Assembly: GCA_017475725.1 (NCBI GenBank)
Contig: JAFVFA010000247.1
Coordinates: 1 to 5,451, forward strand
Reading direction: 5' to 3'
DNA: 5,451 bases
Origin: Spirochaetales bacterium
GTDB taxonomy: Bacteria > Spirochaetota > Spirochaetia > Sphaerochaetales > Sphaerochaetaceae
A program made the translations under genes and the position numbers. The notes under the pieces were generated by a model. That model was not told the origin of the DNA and searched no databases. It saw only the letters and a program-made list of their open reading frames with translations. Below, piece after piece: positions 5,315 through 5,451 of this stretch; the first letter of the stretch is position 1; each line of letters opens with the position of its first letter.

Positions 5315-5451
5315 GGTTCATGCAGAAAAATGGTGGGAGGGTAAAGTGACAGGCCTGCACTTCGGGTGTTTCCTTGTTCCCTCCCAGATTCTCAGGAAGA
5401 AGTAGTCGTCATCCCTGATACCGTAGGATTGCCTTCTGATGTTCTTGATCA
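5314..5451 (-). mobile_element. ISL3-like insertion sequence, transposase-end portion (partial)
   Basis: The element's end is placed at about 5314. There the plus strand begins GGGTTCATGCAGAAAA and runs directly into the transposase stop codon (5318-5320). A gene end nearly touching the terminal inverted repeat is usual for compact insertion sequences of this family. The left inverted repeat and second target duplication are beyond the right edge, so the border is inferred. Confidence 0.5.
5318..5451 (-). CDS. ISL3-family-like transposase, C-terminal fragment (cut by the right edge)
   Basis: The last 43 residues of a DDE transposase. The visible start IKNIRRQSYGIRDDDYFFLR matches the conserved C-terminal block of ISL3 (IS204/IS1001/IS1096/IS1165) transposases, which reads roughly IK-x-I-K/R-R-x-A/S-Y-G-x-R-D-x-x-Y-F-x-L-x-I. 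A basic tail ending SHHFSA precedes TGA at 5318-5320. The catalytic DDE residues and zinc-finger N-terminus lie outside the window, so whether the gene is intact cannot be judged. It points toward anSME, and the terminator at 5148-5176 could stop its read-through. Confidence 0.7.
   Translation of the reverse strand, partial: IKNIRRQSYGIRDDDYFFLRIWEGTRKHPKCRPVTLPSHHFSA

Noticed and set aside
5143..5405. Plus-strand open frames across the same segment
   Set aside because: They overlap the transposase end antisense and the terminator, and resemble no protein I recognise.
1..5451. CRISPR arrays, tRNA or rRNA genes
   Set aside because: No spaced direct repeats, no tRNA T-arm pattern in a cloverleaf context, and no rRNA segments were seen on either strand.

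Overview
The window reads as a compact stretch of an anaerobe's chromosome of moderate GC. Codon choice leans to AAG, GAG, AGG and ATA. Signals are mixed but favour a bacterium. Two GC-rich hairpins with flanking T/A runs look like intrinsic terminators. The divergent ogg and mntP genes each have -35/-10-like boxes with exact 17-nt spacing. Several genes start only 6 to 9 nt after the -10-like box, so their mRNAs would be leaderless or nearly so, whereas two genes (the yhcH-like gene and the HAD gene) have Shine-Dalgarno motifs. This codon bias and leaderless layout also occur in methanogenic Thermoplasmata-type archaea, so the domain is not settled.

Layout from left to right. (1) Minus strand, 1-1015: an OGG1-type 8-oxoguanine DNA glycosylase gene is followed 10 nt later by the start of a YhcH/YjgK/YiaL-family gene that runs off the left edge; the pair looks like one operon. 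(2) 1016-1098: an 83-bp divergent promoter region. (3) Plus strand, 1099-1686: mntP, a manganese efflux pump. (4) 1698-1721: a hairpin terminator between convergent genes. (5) Minus strand, 1743-3065: a long-form 6-phosphofructokinase with an N-terminal extension. (6) Plus strand, 3160-3972: a Cof-type HAD phosphatase, divergent from pfk. (7) Minus strand, 3961-5109: a radical SAM/SPASM enzyme with every ligand of an anaerobic sulfatase-maturating enzyme (anSME). Its 3' end overlaps that of the HAD gene by 12 nt. (8) 5110-5317: a non-coding segment with a 12-bp palindrome, a strong intrinsic terminator and a fold-rich GC-rich stretch. (9) Minus strand, 5318-5451: the C-terminal end of an ISL3-family-like transposase, cut by the right edge.

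Most genes are housekeeping or accessory metabolism (DNA oxidation repair, Mn homeostasis, glycolysis, phosphatase, radical-SAM maturation) and do not form one pathway. No sulfatase lies in the window, so the anSME substrate is unknown. The least explained part is 5148-5300, which lies between the insertion-sequence end and the anSME gene. It could be a small RNA gene, a riboswitch-like attenuating leader, or debris from an older mobile element.
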